A stretch of 64,000 nt of DNA from NCBI GenBank assembly GCA_963745175.1, contig CAVUWK010000006.1:62001-126000 (forward strand). The letters are read 5' to 3'. Position numbers and translations under genes: made by a program. Shown piece after piece: positions 45,262-54,105 of this stretch. This stretch comes from Bog-473 sp963745175 (GTDB taxonomy: Bacteria; Actinomycetota; Acidimicrobiia; Acidimicrobiales; RAAP-2). Each line of letters begins with the position of its first letter. Positions within the stretch are counted from its first letter, which is position 1. The notes below the pieces were generated by a model that was not told the origin of the DNA, did not search any database, and was given only the letters and a program-made list of their open reading frames with translations.

Positions 45262-45963
45262 TCATCCGCTCGCTACCTGCAGTTCAGATTCCTGCTCACG
45301 TCCGCTGGCAGCCGGGGTTTCCCCGCCGGCGCCGGGAGCGCACAAGCCGCGACGGGGGAGGATGATGTCGTCGATGATCCCGTAGTCGCGGGCCTCGGAC
45401 GACGTCATGTAGTGGTCGCGGTCGATGTCGCGGGCGACCTGCTCCAGGGGCCGCCCGCTGTGGTGGGCGATGATCTCGGACATGCGTCGGGTCAGGGACA
45501 GGACCTCACGGAGCTGGATCTCCATGTCGGAGGGCGCCCCGCGGGTGCCGGCGGACCCCTGGTGGATCATGATGCGCGCGTTGGGCAGGGCGAAACGCTT
45601 CCCGGCGGCGCCACCCGAGAGGATCATGGCGGCGGCGGACATGCCCATGCCGACGCAGATGGTCGACACGTCCGGCTCCACGTGTTGCATGACGTCGTAG
45701 ATCGCCATGCCGGCGTACGCCACCCCTCCGGGGGAATTGATGTAGAGGAAGATGTCCCGCTCGCTGTTCTGCGCCTCGAGGAAGAGCATCTGCGAGATGA
45801 TCAGGTTGGCGACCTGGTCGTCCACCTCCTGGCCCAGGAAGACGATCCGCTCGCGCAGCAGCTGGCTGTAGATGTCGAAGGCACGGTCGCCCCGGTTGCC
45901 CTCCTCGATCACGGTGGGGACGAGCACCTGGCGCAGGCGCTCCGGGCGGGTGGTCGGGCTCAT
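45262..45963 (-). CDS. clpP: ATP-dependent Clp protease proteolytic subunit
   Basis: 233 residues. Ser109 in GMGMSAAAM, His134 in IMIHQG, and Asp183 in DIDRDHYM form a complete serine-protease triad; spacing equals that of E. coli ClpP. The oligomer-handle helix EVLSLTRRMSEIIAHHSG is present. A 30-residue C-terminal tail rich in Gly and Glu extends beyond the core. No clpX, tig or second clpP is adjacent, unlike the housekeeping locus of actinobacteria, which suggests an accessory ClpP. It faces the XRE gene with an AT-rich palindrome 46 bp upstream of its start. Confidence 0.93.
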   Translation of the reverse strand: MSPTTRPERLRQVLVPTVIEEGNRGDRAFDIYSQLLRERIVFLGQEVDDQVANLIISQMLFLEAQNSERDIFLYINSPGGVAYAGMAIYDVMQHVEPDVSTICVGMGMSAAAMILSGGAAGKRFALPNARIMIHQGSAGTRGAPSDMEIQLREVLSLTRRMSEIIAHHSGRPLEQVARDIDRDHYMTSSEARDYGIIDDIILPRRGLCAPGAGGETPAASGREQESELQVASG

Positions 45964-46008
45964 GGCGGTGCTCCTCGTCTCGTGGGGGTCGCTGGGGTCC
46001 TTTCCACG

Positions 46009-46028
46009 TTATATCAAATGTGAGATAA
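46009..46028. promoter_or_regulatory. AT-rich 20-bp palindrome between clpP and the XRE gene
   Basis: TTATATCA-AATG-TGAGATAA: 8-bp arms with one mismatch, 4-bp centre. It is 10 bp before the XRE start and 45 bp before clpP and is conspicuously AT-rich in GC-rich DNA. A good candidate operator for the adjacent XRE protein, and TATATC may double as a -10 element. Confidence 0.55.
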
Positions 46029-46038
46029 TCGGGTCACC

Positions 46039-46296
46039 GTGAGCGAGCGCCGTCATCCCACCGTCTTCCCCGGTTTCCGCGAGATGGCGGAGCGCCGGCA
46101 TTCGGTGTCGGGGCAGCTGGTGTCGCTGCGCCGGGAGCTCGGGCTGTCCCAGGCCGAGGTGGCGTCGCGCATGGGGACCTCCCAGTCAGCGGTGGCCCGC
46201 TTCGAGGCGGGCGACCTCGACGTCCGGCTCTCGACGGTGCAGCGGTACACCAGTGCTCTGGGGGCCCGGTTGGAATGGAGGATCGAGCATGCGTGA
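46039..46296 (+). CDS. XRE-family helix-turn-helix regulator
   Basis: 85 residues from GTG 46039. The Cro/C1 HTH is LVSLRRELGLSQAEVASRMGTSQSAVARFEAGD, followed by RLSTVQRYTSALGARLEWRIE. Almost nothing but the DNA-binding domain. Divergent from clpP and overlapping the ClpP-like gene by 8 bp, so regulator and ClpP-like protein are made together. Likely represses one or both directions through the palindrome at 46009-46028. Confidence 0.88.
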   Translation: MSERRHPTVFPGFREMAERRHSVSGQLVSLRRELGLSQAEVASRMGTSQSAVARFEAGDLDVRLSTVQRYTSALGARLEWRIEHA

Positions 46297-46957
46297 CGCC
46301 GACGAGGGATGGCCCTGGCTGCCCGGTCCGGGTCCGGGGCCGGAGGGAATGGGCGTGGGGCAGGAGCCCCTGTCCGAGGTGCTTTCCCGCCGCCTGCTGG
46401 CCCAGCGGGTCGTCCTCCTGCACGGCCCGCTCAACGAGCTGTCCGTCACGCGTGTCGCGGCTGAGTTGATGACCCTCGATGCCGACGGCGACGACCCCGT
46501 GACCCTGCGGGTCGACTGTGGCGAGGCGGGCCTCGCTCCCGCGCTGACGTTGATGGACGTGATCGAGCTCATGGGCGTGCCGGTCCGCGCGCTCTGCCTC
46601 GGCCAGGTGGGGGCGGGCGCGATCGGCGTGGTGGCCCTGTGCGCCCACCGTGCCGCCATGCCCAGCACCCGCTTCTCGCTGTGTGAGCCCGCGACCGAGC
46701 TGCAGGCCCACGTGCGCAACGTGGCCCAGTGGGCCGAGCTGCGTGCCGCGGAGCGGCAGCGTTTCTGCGCGCGCGTGGGCGCGGCGGCCGGTCGCCCGTC
46801 CAGCGCCGTCGAGGAGGACCTGGCGCATGGCCGGTTCCTCGATGCGGCTGAGGCCGTCGAGTACGGCATCCTCGACGAGGTGTGCCTGCCGGACGCCCCT
46901 CTCGGTCGCCTCCCCGGATCGGGGCCGCCTCCCATGGGATTTCGTCCGTTGCGCTGA
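46289..46957 (+). CDS. Catalytically inactive ClpP homologue (ClpR-like)
   Basis: 222 residues from ATG 46289 inside the XRE gene. Aligns with the adjacent ClpP along its length: RRLLAQRVVLLHGPLNELSVTRV, VRALCLGQVGAGAIGVVALC, and a terminal EEDLAHGRFLDAAEAVEYGILDEV. At the triad positions it has Ala109 for Ser, Cys132 for His and Gly181 for Asp, so it cannot be a serine protease. An extra Pro/Gly-rich N-terminus of about 25 residues could replace the axial loops. Inactive ClpR subunits are known in cyanobacteria and plastids as structural ring partners. Here it may form mixed rings with the nearby ClpP or act as a sensor for the XRE protein. Confidence 0.8.
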   Translation: MRDADEGWPWLPGPGPGPEGMGVGQEPLSEVLSRRLLAQRVVLLHGPLNELSVTRVAAELMTLDADGDDPVTLRVDCGEAGLAPALTLMDVIELMGVPVRALCLGQVGAGAIGVVALCAHRAAMPSTRFSLCEPATELQAHVRNVAQWAELRAAERQRFCARVGAAAGRPSSAVEEDLAHGRFLDAAEAVEYGILDEVCLPDAPLGRLPGSGPPPMGFRPLR

Positions 46958-46995
46958 CGGCGGCCGGCCACGAGACCGGACCGGTCCTCCATGCC

Positions 46996-47001
46996 TACGA
47001 T
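46996..47001 (+). promoter_or_regulatory. Putative -10 box (TACGAT), leaderless promoter of the CMD gene
   Basis: TACGAT ends 6 nt before ATG 47008; no Shine-Dalgarno. Confidence 0.4.
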
Positions 47002-47007
47002 GCGGCC

Positions 47008-47598
47008 ATGACCACGACGGGGCCACGTCTGCCTCCGCTCTCCGCCGGCGAGTGGGATGACCGGCTGACCCGCGTCCTGGAGAACTCGCCGGGCGGGACC
47101 GTCGAGCCGATGCACATCTTCACCACGTTGGGCAGGGCCGACCCCGAGCTGTTCCGGCGCTGGCTGGGCTTCGGCGGCGCCCTGCTGGCCGGGAGTCTCT
47201 CGGGCCGCCTGCGCGAGCTGGTGATCCTGCGCACGGCGGCACGTTTTGGCGGCCGCTACGAATGGGCGCACCACATCGAGCTGGCCGAGGCCCAGGGGAT
47301 CTCGCCGGCCGAGATCGCGGCGCTCGGCGACGCCGAGTGGGGGCTCGACGCCATGGCCTGGCCGCCGCTGGAGCTCGCCGCGCTGCGGGCCGTCGACGAG
47401 ACCGCCGACGAGGGCGCCGTCTCCGATGCCACCTGGGCGGTGTTGGCGGAGCTCCTGTCGGAGAGCGAGCTCATCGAGCTGCTCATGCTGATCGGCCATT
47501 ATCTGATGCTCACGACCGTGCTGGGGTCGCTGCGGATACAGCTCGAGCCCCGGGCGGAGGCGCTGGCGCGGCGGGTGCCGGGCGGTCCGGCGGCGTAG
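47008..47598 (+). CDS. Carboxymuconolactone decarboxylase (AhpD-like) family protein
   Basis: 196 residues. CMD helix pattern GRLRELVILRTAARFGGRYEWAHHIELAEAQGISPAEI. The CxxC pair of AhpD peroxidases is absent (GGRYEWAHH), so it belongs to the non-redox CMD-like branch. It precedes an SDR by 9 bp, and both probably belong to the same operon. A truncated relative begins at the end of this window. Confidence 0.82.
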   Translation: MTTTGPRLPPLSAGEWDDRLTRVLENSPGGTVEPMHIFTTLGRADPELFRRWLGFGGALLAGSLSGRLRELVILRTAARFGGRYEWAHHIELAEAQGISPAEIAALGDAEWGLDAMAWPPLELAALRAVDETADEGAVSDATWAVLAELLSESELIELLMLIGHYLMLTTVLGSLRIQLEPRAEALARRVPGGPAA

Positions 47599-47607
47599 GG
47601 GGTCGTC

Positions 47608-48372
47608 GTGGCGCTCTTGACGGGCCGGAGCATCACGGTGGTCGGCGCCGGCACCCAGCCGTCGCGCGATCCGGATGCGCCGGTCGGCAACGGCCGCGCC
47701 ATCGCGGTGCGGGCGGCACGGGAAGGCGCGTCGGTGGTCTGTGTCGACCGTGACGAGGCGGCGGTCGAGGAGACATGGCGGCTGATCACCGAGGAAGGCG
47801 GGAAGGCGGCGATCGTGGTGGCCGACGTCACCACCGAGGAGGGCTGCCGCCTGGCCGTGTCCGACGAGCCGGGCCTCGCCCCCGACGGGCTCGTGCTCAA
47901 CGTGGGCACCGGGTACGGCATGGGCGTCGCCGGCACGTCCATGGACGACTGGGACAGGACGTTCGCTCTCAACTTGCGTGCGCACTTCATGCTGGTGCGC
48001 CGCGCCTTCGTGACCCTGTCCGACAATGCGTCGATCGTGTTCGTCAGCTCGGTGGCCGGCATCCGTCCCGGGAGCCGCATCCCTGCCTACGACGCTTCCA
48101 AGGCAGGGCTCATCGGCCTGAGCCGCCACGTGGCGGTGGAGGGAGCCCGGCGCGGCATCCGGGCCAACGTGCTCGCCCCCGGGCTCATCGACACGCCGCT
48201 CGGCCGGGCCGCGTCGGCGGGGCGGCCCTCGCGCACCCGCACGCCCGTCCCGCTGGGCCGCCAGGGCACGGCCTGGGAGGTGGCGGCGGCGGCGGTGTTC
48301 CTGCTGTCGGACGAGGCCAGCTACATCACCGGCCAGGTCCTGGCCGTCGACGGGGGGCTGACGCTCGTATGA
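47608..48372 (+). CDS. SDR family oxidoreductase
   Basis: 254 residues from GTG 47608. The cofactor motif is atypical, VVGAGTQPSRDPDAPVGNGRAIAVRAA, with an insertion between GAG and GNGRA; VCVDRD after the second strand indicates NAD preference. Catalytic Ser in FVSSVAG and YDASK, then APGLIDTPLG and YITGQVLAVDGG. Stop overlaps the ATG of the deazaflavin oxidoreductase. Substrate unknown. Confidence 0.85.
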   Translation: MALLTGRSITVVGAGTQPSRDPDAPVGNGRAIAVRAAREGASVVCVDRDEAAVEETWRLITEEGGKAAIVVADVTTEEGCRLAVSDEPGLAPDGLVLNVGTGYGMGVAGTSMDDWDRTFALNLRAHFMLVRRAFVTLSDNASIVFVSSVAGIRPGSRIPAYDASKAGLIGLSRHVAVEGARRGIRANVLAPGLIDTPLGRAASAGRPSRTRTPVPLGRQGTAWEVAAAAVFLLSDEASYITGQVLAVDGGLTLV

Positions 48373-48804
48373 GTGCGCACTCGGCGCAGCCGCACTCGGC
48401 GTCCCAGGTCACGCTCCGCCCGCCGCGCCTGGGCCGGCGCATGGCGCGGTTCAACCGCGCCGTCACCAACAAGGTCGCCGTCCACCTGGCCGGCAGGCTG
48501 CCGGGCCTCGGCATCGTGATCCACGTGGGCCGACGGACCCGGACCGTCTATCGGACGCCGGTCAACGTGTTCCGCACGAAGGACGGGTTCCGCTTCGCGC
48601 TCGACCTATGGCCCCGAGGCCGAGTGGGTGCGCAACGCGCTGGCCCACGGTGCCGTGCGCCTCGTCACCCGGGGGAAGGAGTACGAGCTCAGCCAACCCG
48701 AGGTGGTGACGGACCCGCACCGCCAGCACGTGCCGGCGATCGCCCGCGGCATCATGCGCTTCATGCGGGTGTCACAGTTCCTCGACTTTCGCAGCGCCGG
48801 ATAG
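48369..48804 (+). CDS. Deazaflavin (F420)-dependent nitroreductase-like protein, one apparent insertion
   Basis: About 144 residues. ATG 48369 overlaps the SDR stop. Ddn-type pattern: FNRAVTNKVAVHLAGRLPGLGIVIHVGRRTRTVYRTPVNVF, then an extra base near 48602, after which it continues YGPEAEWVRNALAHGAVRLVTRGKEYELSQP to TAG 48802-48804. These small split-barrel proteins bind F420 and reduce nitro compounds or quinones in mycobacteria and relatives. Confidence 0.78.
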
Positions 48805-48910
48805 CTCCGGTCCCAGCGGTGGGGCCTTGAGTCGTCGCCTCGGCCCAGGTCAGGGTGATCTTGGCGGAGTGAGGCAACCTTTGGCGCCGGGCAAGGGGTT
48901 GAGAGGTGTG

Positions 48911-49481
48911 ATGAAGCCACGCGGGCGTCCGAGTCGGTCTCGTGAGGAGTTCGACCATTTCGTGGTCGACTCCGTCGACGGCCTGCTGCGGGCCGCCTAC
49001 CTCATCGTCTGGGATTTCGCCGAAGCTGAGGATCTCGTCCAGGAATGCCTCTTCCGTGTCGCACGGCGCTGGCCCCGCGTCCGCCGCATGGAGTACCCGA
49101 CCGCCTACGCCCGCAAGGTGCTGGTCAATCTCGCGCTCGACGCGGGAAGGCGTCACACCCGTGACCGCGCCGAGCTCGTCCGACCCGGTACGAGCCACCC
49201 GGTGGATCAGGAGGACGAGGCCGCGGTGCGGGTGCTCGGCTGGGTCGAGACCACGACGGACCTCACGGCAGCGCTCGGCAGACCTGGCGCCGCGCCAGCG
49301 GGCGGTCCTGGTGTTCCGCTTCCTCTACGACCTGTCCGAGGCGCAGGTGGCCGAGGTCATGGGCTGCTCGGTGGGCACCGTCAAGAGCACCACCTCGAGG
49401 GCCCTGCAGCGATTGCGTGCCGCCGCCGACAACCCCGAACCGTGCACAACAGAGAGACCAGAAGGGAGCATCACACGATGA
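48911..49481 (+). CDS. ECF-type RNA polymerase sigma factor (SigE-like family), one apparent insertion
   Basis: About 189 residues from ATG 48911 (GAGAGG upstream). Sigma region 2: FVVDSVDGLLRAAYLIVWDFAEAEDLVQECLFRVARRW. An extra base near 49277 shifts into the frame of region 4: LAPRQRAVLVFRFLYDLSEAQVAEVMGCSVGTVKSTTSRALQRLRA. The following gene starts at its stop (ATGA). A GGCAACC sequence near 48872 resembles ECF -35 elements and could mean autoregulation; this is a weak inference. Confidence 0.85.
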
Positions 49482-50512
49482 AGACCGAATTCGAAGCAGA
49501 GGTGCGCGAGGCGTTCGCCGCCCGCGCCGCCCGTCTGCCGGTGGATGCAGCATCGCGCCTGCGGTCGATCGACTACGGACCGCGGGAGCACCGCCTGCGG
49601 GTGCCGGCGATCGGTGTGGGCGCATTGGCGGGTGCCGCGACCGCGGGCACGGCCCTGGCCGTCGTGCTGGGTGGCTCGACGCCGGCCTACGCCGGCTGGA
49701 GCGCGACGCCGACGACGGCGGCAGCGCCATCGTCCGCGGCAGATGCCAGCTGCCAGAGCCAGCTCTCCGACGTGCCCCCGGGCCCGCCGGCGCCAGCCTC
49801 GGCTCGGGCGCCTGGCAGAGCGTCCTGACCGACGTGCGGGGGCCCTTCACCGTGGCGCTCCTCCAGAACGACGGCGCGTACGCCGCGTGCTTCACCAGCC
49901 CGTCGTTCACCGAGATCAACGAACTGTCTCGCCGACCGCCGGTGGGGCGCAGTCGGGAGAGCTCAGCGTGCACAGCGGGTCTGCCGCCGGCGCGGGGTCC
50001 GGGGGTTCGGGGCCGGCGGCCGGCCAGTCCGCCGTGGTCCTGGAGGGCACGAGCTCGGGTGACTTGAACCAGGTCGTCGCAGAATCACCTCGCGACGACG
50101 AGCGAGGGTCCCTACACCTTGATCGACGGCCGGGTGGCGAACGGGGTGACCGGGGTCACGCTCGTGCGCGACGACGGCCAGGACGTCGTGGCGACCGTGG
50201 CCGACGGCTGGTTCGTGGCCTGGTGGCCCGGAGCGGCCTCGCCGGCGACGTCGGCGCAGGTGACGAAGGCCACCGGAACGACCACCGAACCATTCTGTCC
50301 CGTCCGCCAAGCTCGGGGCCCCGGGGTCGTGCACGAGCACCGCGGGCGCCGCGGTACTTGCGTCGGCAGCAACCCCGGCGGGCAGATCCAGAGTGGGAAC
50401 TCCGGGAGGCTCTGGCAACACAGGGAACAGCGGCAACATCGCGCGGCCCGGCCAGAGCGCCGGGAACACCGGGGGCACGGGCACCGGCCCGTCGACGAAG
50501 TCGGCGCCGTGA
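49478..50512 (+). CDS. ECF-linked membrane protein (putative anti-sigma or effector), several frameshifts
   Basis: About 340 residues when corrected. MKTEFEAEVREAFAARAARLPVDAASRLRSIDY is an intracellular N-terminus, followed by one TM (IGVGALAGAATAGTALAVVLGG) and a long extracytoplasmic part: SVLTDVRGPFTVALLQNDGAYAACF, then YTLIDGRVANGVTGVTLVRDDGQDVVATVADGWFVAWWPG, and a Gly/Asn/Thr-rich tail. Frame changes fall near 49790, 49935, 50090 and 50305. Translational coupling to the sigma factor and the topology suggest anti-sigma or sigma-controlled sensor function. Family not recognised with certainty. Confidence 0.6.
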
Positions 50513-50522
50513 GCGCAGCCGC

Positions 50523-51238
50523 TCAGGCGATGATCTCCATCCGCAAGCCTCGTCCGTCGACCTCACCGCCCAGCCGGACACAGTCGCCGGCAACGGAGCG
50601 CCGGGCGGTCCAGGCCAGGACGAGCGCGTCGAGGACGTCGTCGCGGCTGCGCGCCCGGCGGGGCGCCGTCGATGAGCGGTGCGACGTCGCCGAACGCTGC
50701 GCGTTGCAACGCCTCGACGCGCTCGGCCCGTCCCGCGGCACGTGCGCTTGGTGTGTCGCATCGGCTCGCCGCCCGACAACACGGCGAAGCTCAGCTCCGG
50801 GCAGGCCTCGAAGAGCTGTCGCTGCAGGCGAGGCGACAGCAGCTCGTCGACCTCTCGGATCTTCCCCAGGATGTTGTAGAGCTGCTTCGACAAGCCCTTG
50901 CCGCACACCGCGCGCGACACCGCGCAGGCCTCCTCGTAGCTGGCCGCACCGAGCACGCCCGCACCGGCGCGGGGAAGACCGAGCTCCGTCGCGGTCCGAG
51001 CAGCCGGCGCGCCGCGCGGTCGCAGCGCCGCGACCCGTCCGCGGCCAGGCCGATCGGGATGTCGATCGCCGCCGCGGCCAGCCGGCCCGACTCGAGCGCG
51101 GCGACGACCTCGTCGAGGGACGGGACGACCCGGATTTCGTGCACCATCCGCTGGGCGACAGCTCCGTGGGCGGGCACCGTGGCCAGCACCCAGCCCGCCC
51201 GGCAGCCGTCGAGCGCCTCCGACGAGTCCGGCTGTCAC
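50523..51238 (-). CDS. DUF429 domain protein, several frameshifts
   Basis: About 235 residues. GTG 51238; pieces in successive frames give DGCRAGWVLATV, PSLDEVVAALESGRLAAAAIDIPIGLA, CDRAARRLLGPRRSSVFPAPVRA, ASYEEACAVSRAVCGKGLSKQLYNILGKIREVDELL, FEACPELSFAVLSGGEPM, DDVLDALVLAWTA. This is the DUF429 (predicted nuclease, RNase H-like) pattern with conserved Asp residues in DGCRAGW, DIPIGL and DDVLDAL. Shifts occur near 51210, 50965, 50730 and 50640. Convergent with the sigma-linked gene. Function unproven. Confidence 0.7.
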
Positions 51239-51250
51239 CGCGACCTCCGC

Positions 51251-52775
51251 TCAGGCCAGTTCCGCCCAGTTCACCTGGTCCTTCGGCGTCAGCGTCACCC
51301 GCCGCCCGATCAGCTCGTCGTCCTCGGCCCCCGCCAGCGCCGCGGCACCGCCGTCGAGGAGGGCGTAGCAGCGGCCGCCTCCCGGGCAGGTCGCAGATCA
51401 GCAGCGCCCGCTCGGGCTCCCCGTCGCGCCCGTGCAGCACCGAGTACGTGGCGACGGTGGCGGCGCCCGTGGGCGAGCCGACGATCGCCACCGGCGCCGC
51501 CATCCGCCACGTACGGCGCCGGGTCAGTGCCGCGACGCCCGCACCCGGCGTCGGTCGACCACACCCCGTAGGCGTGCTTCTGCATGTGCATGCCGACGCC
51601 GCTCACCACGCCGTAGGAGCCGGGGTCGTCGCGCAGGGTCTCGGTCATGGCGGCCAGGGAGTGGGTCATGTAGTTCGACCCCGGGCCGCCGTGGTAGGGC
51701 AGCCCGCCGGTCTGGGTCACGGCCCGCGCCCGGGGGTCGTCCTCGCCGATCCCGAGCGCGTCGAGCGCGAAGCACACCGAGCTGGCGAAGCACGAGTAGA
51801 GGTCGAGGTGCGCGACGTCGTCGCACGCCGATGCCCGCCCCGGCCAGCGCCGACGTCGGCCGCGGCGGCCATGGCCGGGGAGCGCCACAGCTCGGGGTGG
51901 CCGGCCACGTGCGCCGGGTCCTCGGCGTAGCCCCAGCCGCGGAGGTAGACCCGCCGCTCCTCGGGCACGCCCAGCGCGTCGGCCTTCGCCGCGCTGGCCA
52001 GCACCAGCGCGGCCGCCATGTCGACGTCCATGATCGCCGTCATCAGCTTCGTGTAGGGGTAGGCGACCATGCGGTTGTCCGGGGTCGCCGTCACGATCTC
52101 GTCCGCGCCGCGCGCCACGGGGAACCACGCGTGCGGGCTCTGTGCGGCCACCTCGGTCATCGGCGCCATGACGCGGCCGAGCGCGGCGCGGTGCTCGTCG
52201 AGCCCGCGCCCCAGGTGGGCCCGGCGCGCGTTGTCGAACAGCGCGAACGTCAGGTAGGCCTCGAAGACCGAGTGGCTGATCTCGGAGGGGTCGAAGTCCA
52301 TGTCCATCGGGAAGGGCCGCTTCTCCGCCGGCTTGTACGACCACTGCGGTCGCTCGCCCGCCTTCTTGAGGCGGCGGACGGTGGCCAGCGCCTCCGCGCC
52401 GGTGATCAGCGCGAGGTCGAGGTCACCGGCCCCGATCTCCCTGGCCACCTCGGTGGCGAGCACGTGGGGCACCGACCCGCCGATGCCCGAGTAGCGCCGC
52501 CGCCGGGGCGCCGCGCCCAGCCGTTCGGCCAGCCGTGCCACGGCGTCGTCGTACTGCCAGGACTGCGAGTAGACGACGTCGATGCTCTCGAGCGCGTGGA
52601 GGATGGCGGGGCCGTCACCGGTGCCGGCGTCGTCCGCCGCGTCCCGGGCCACCCGCTCCCACATGTCCAGCGGCTCGGGCGCGGGCTCGCTGGCGATGCC
52701 GACGTCGAAGGGGTGCCAGGTGTGGCGGGCGACACCGATGATGCAGGTGGCGCGGGGGTCAGTGTGGGCGCTCAC
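51251..52775 (-). CDS. Thiolase-like protein (TLP1 type with extra C-terminal domain), about four insertions
   Basis: About 507 residues from GTG 52775. N-terminal thiolase-like half is intact (IIGVARHTWHPFDV, DMAAALVLASAAKADALG). The site of the usual nucleophile reads RYSGIGGSV, lacking Cys. After shifts near 51845 and 51825 it continues DDVAHLDLYSCFASSVCFALDALG, QTGGLPYHGGPGSNYMTHSLAAM, GMHMQKHAYGVWST; after a third near 51535, WRMAAPVAIVGSPTGAATVATYSVLHGRDG; after a fourth near 51375, an OB-like end TLTPKDQVNW. The added C-terminal domain matches the TLP1 family of mycobacteria, of unknown reaction. Upstream of the divergent acyl-CoA dehydrogenases. Confidence 0.75.
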
Positions 52776-52799
52776 GGTTCGCGACGCGACCTGCGGCGG

Positions 52800-54018
52800 T
52801 CAGCCGCGCGACTTGCCGGGCATGGCGATGGCCCGGTCGGCGATGATGTTCTTCTGGATCTCGGTGGAGCCCCCGCCGATGGTCGAGTAGCGCTGGAAGG
52901 CGTAGAGGCGGGTCCACTTGCCCCGGTCGACCGCGTCGGGGCCGCCGCGGGCGAGCGCACCGGCCGGACCGAGCAGGTCGACGGCGAGCTCGGCCAGCGT
53001 CTGCGCCATGGAGGACCACGAGAGCTTGGCGAAGGGGACCTCGGGCCAGTTCTTCTCGCCCTTCATGATCTTGGACAGCGCCCGCAGCGACAGCAGGCGC
53101 GCCAGCTCGATCTCCGTCCAGACCTTGGCGATGCGGTCGCGCAGCGACGGGTCCTCGAGCGCCCCCGGGTTGACGCTGCGCGCCGCCTCCACCATGGCGC
53201 GCAGGTCGGCGGAGAGGATGGCGATCTGCGAGGCGATGCCGACGCGCTCGAAGCCGAGCGTGCCCATGGCCACCATCCAGCCGGCGCCCTCGTCGCCGAG
53301 GCGCCACGAGGCCGGGATGCGCACGTCGGTGAAGAAGATCTCGTTGAAGAGCTCCTCGCCCGCCATGTCGCGGATCGGCCGCACGTCGATGCCCGGCGTC
53401 TTGCAGGTTGAGGACGAAGGCGGTGATCCCCTCGTGCTTCTTGCCCCGCTCGATCGCGGTCGGGTCGGTGCGCAGCAGGAAGAGCCCCCAGGTCGCCAGG
53501 TGCGCGGAGGAGATCCAGATCTTCGAGCCGTTGACCACGTACTCGTCCGTCTCGGCGTCGTAGATCGCCGTCGTGCGCAGGTTGGCCAGGTCGTTGCCCG
53601 CCATGGGCTCGCTGAAGCCCTGGCACCAGTGCTCCTCCGCCTCGAGGATGGAGGGCAGCCACTGCGCCTTCTGCTCCTCGGTGCCCCACTGGATGATCAT
53701 CGGGCCGATCTGCCAGATCCCGTTCGTGTTGAACATCCCCGGCGTGCGGTACTCGGCCATCACCTCGGAGTAGAGGAGGCGCTGCATGGCGTTGATGGTG
53801 CGACCCTGGGCGTACTCGGGACCCCAGTGGATGGCGGCCCACCCGCCCTCGTGCAGCTTGCGCTGCCACTTCTGGCGACGCTGCTGGCTCGCCTCGCCGG
53901 ACAGGCTTGCATCGTCCCCGAGGGACTCGGCCTCCAGGAACGGCGGCAGGTGCTCGTCGAGCCAGGCGCGCAACTCGTCGCGGAACTTCTCGTCCTCGGG
54001 TGCAAGGGCAAAATCCAC
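52800..54018 (-). CDS. Acyl-CoA dehydrogenase (FadE26-size), one apparent insertion
   Basis: About 405 residues from GTG 54018 (VDFALAPEDEKFRDELRAWL). Central motifs: WCQGFSEPMAGNDLANLRTTA, YVVNGSKIWISSAHLATWGLFLLRT. An extra base near 53403 shifts frame before GIDVRPIRDMAGEELFNEIFF; the C-terminus has RYSTIGGGSTEIQKNIIADRAI. Steroid-type acyl-CoA dehydrogenases of actinobacteria are alpha2beta2 heterotetramers of one chain near 400 and one near 370 residues; the divergent neighbour at 54106 is of the second size, so they may pair. Operator site 8 lies between. Confidence 0.87.
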
Positions 54019-54046
54019 GGGGGAAGGGTACCCGACCACCGTGTAC

Positions 54047-54064
54047 TCTGACGCCGGTGTCAGG
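54047..54064. promoter_or_regulatory. Putative TetR-type operator, site 8 (TCTGACG-CCGG-TGTCAGG)
   Basis: TGAC-N6-GTCA retained; lies between two divergent acyl-CoA dehydrogenase genes (starts 54018 and 54106), only 29 and 42 bp from them. Confidence 0.6.
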
Positions 54065-54105
54065 GAGTGGCGCGCGTGCGGGCTGAGCGAGGCGTAGGGG
54101 AGGCC

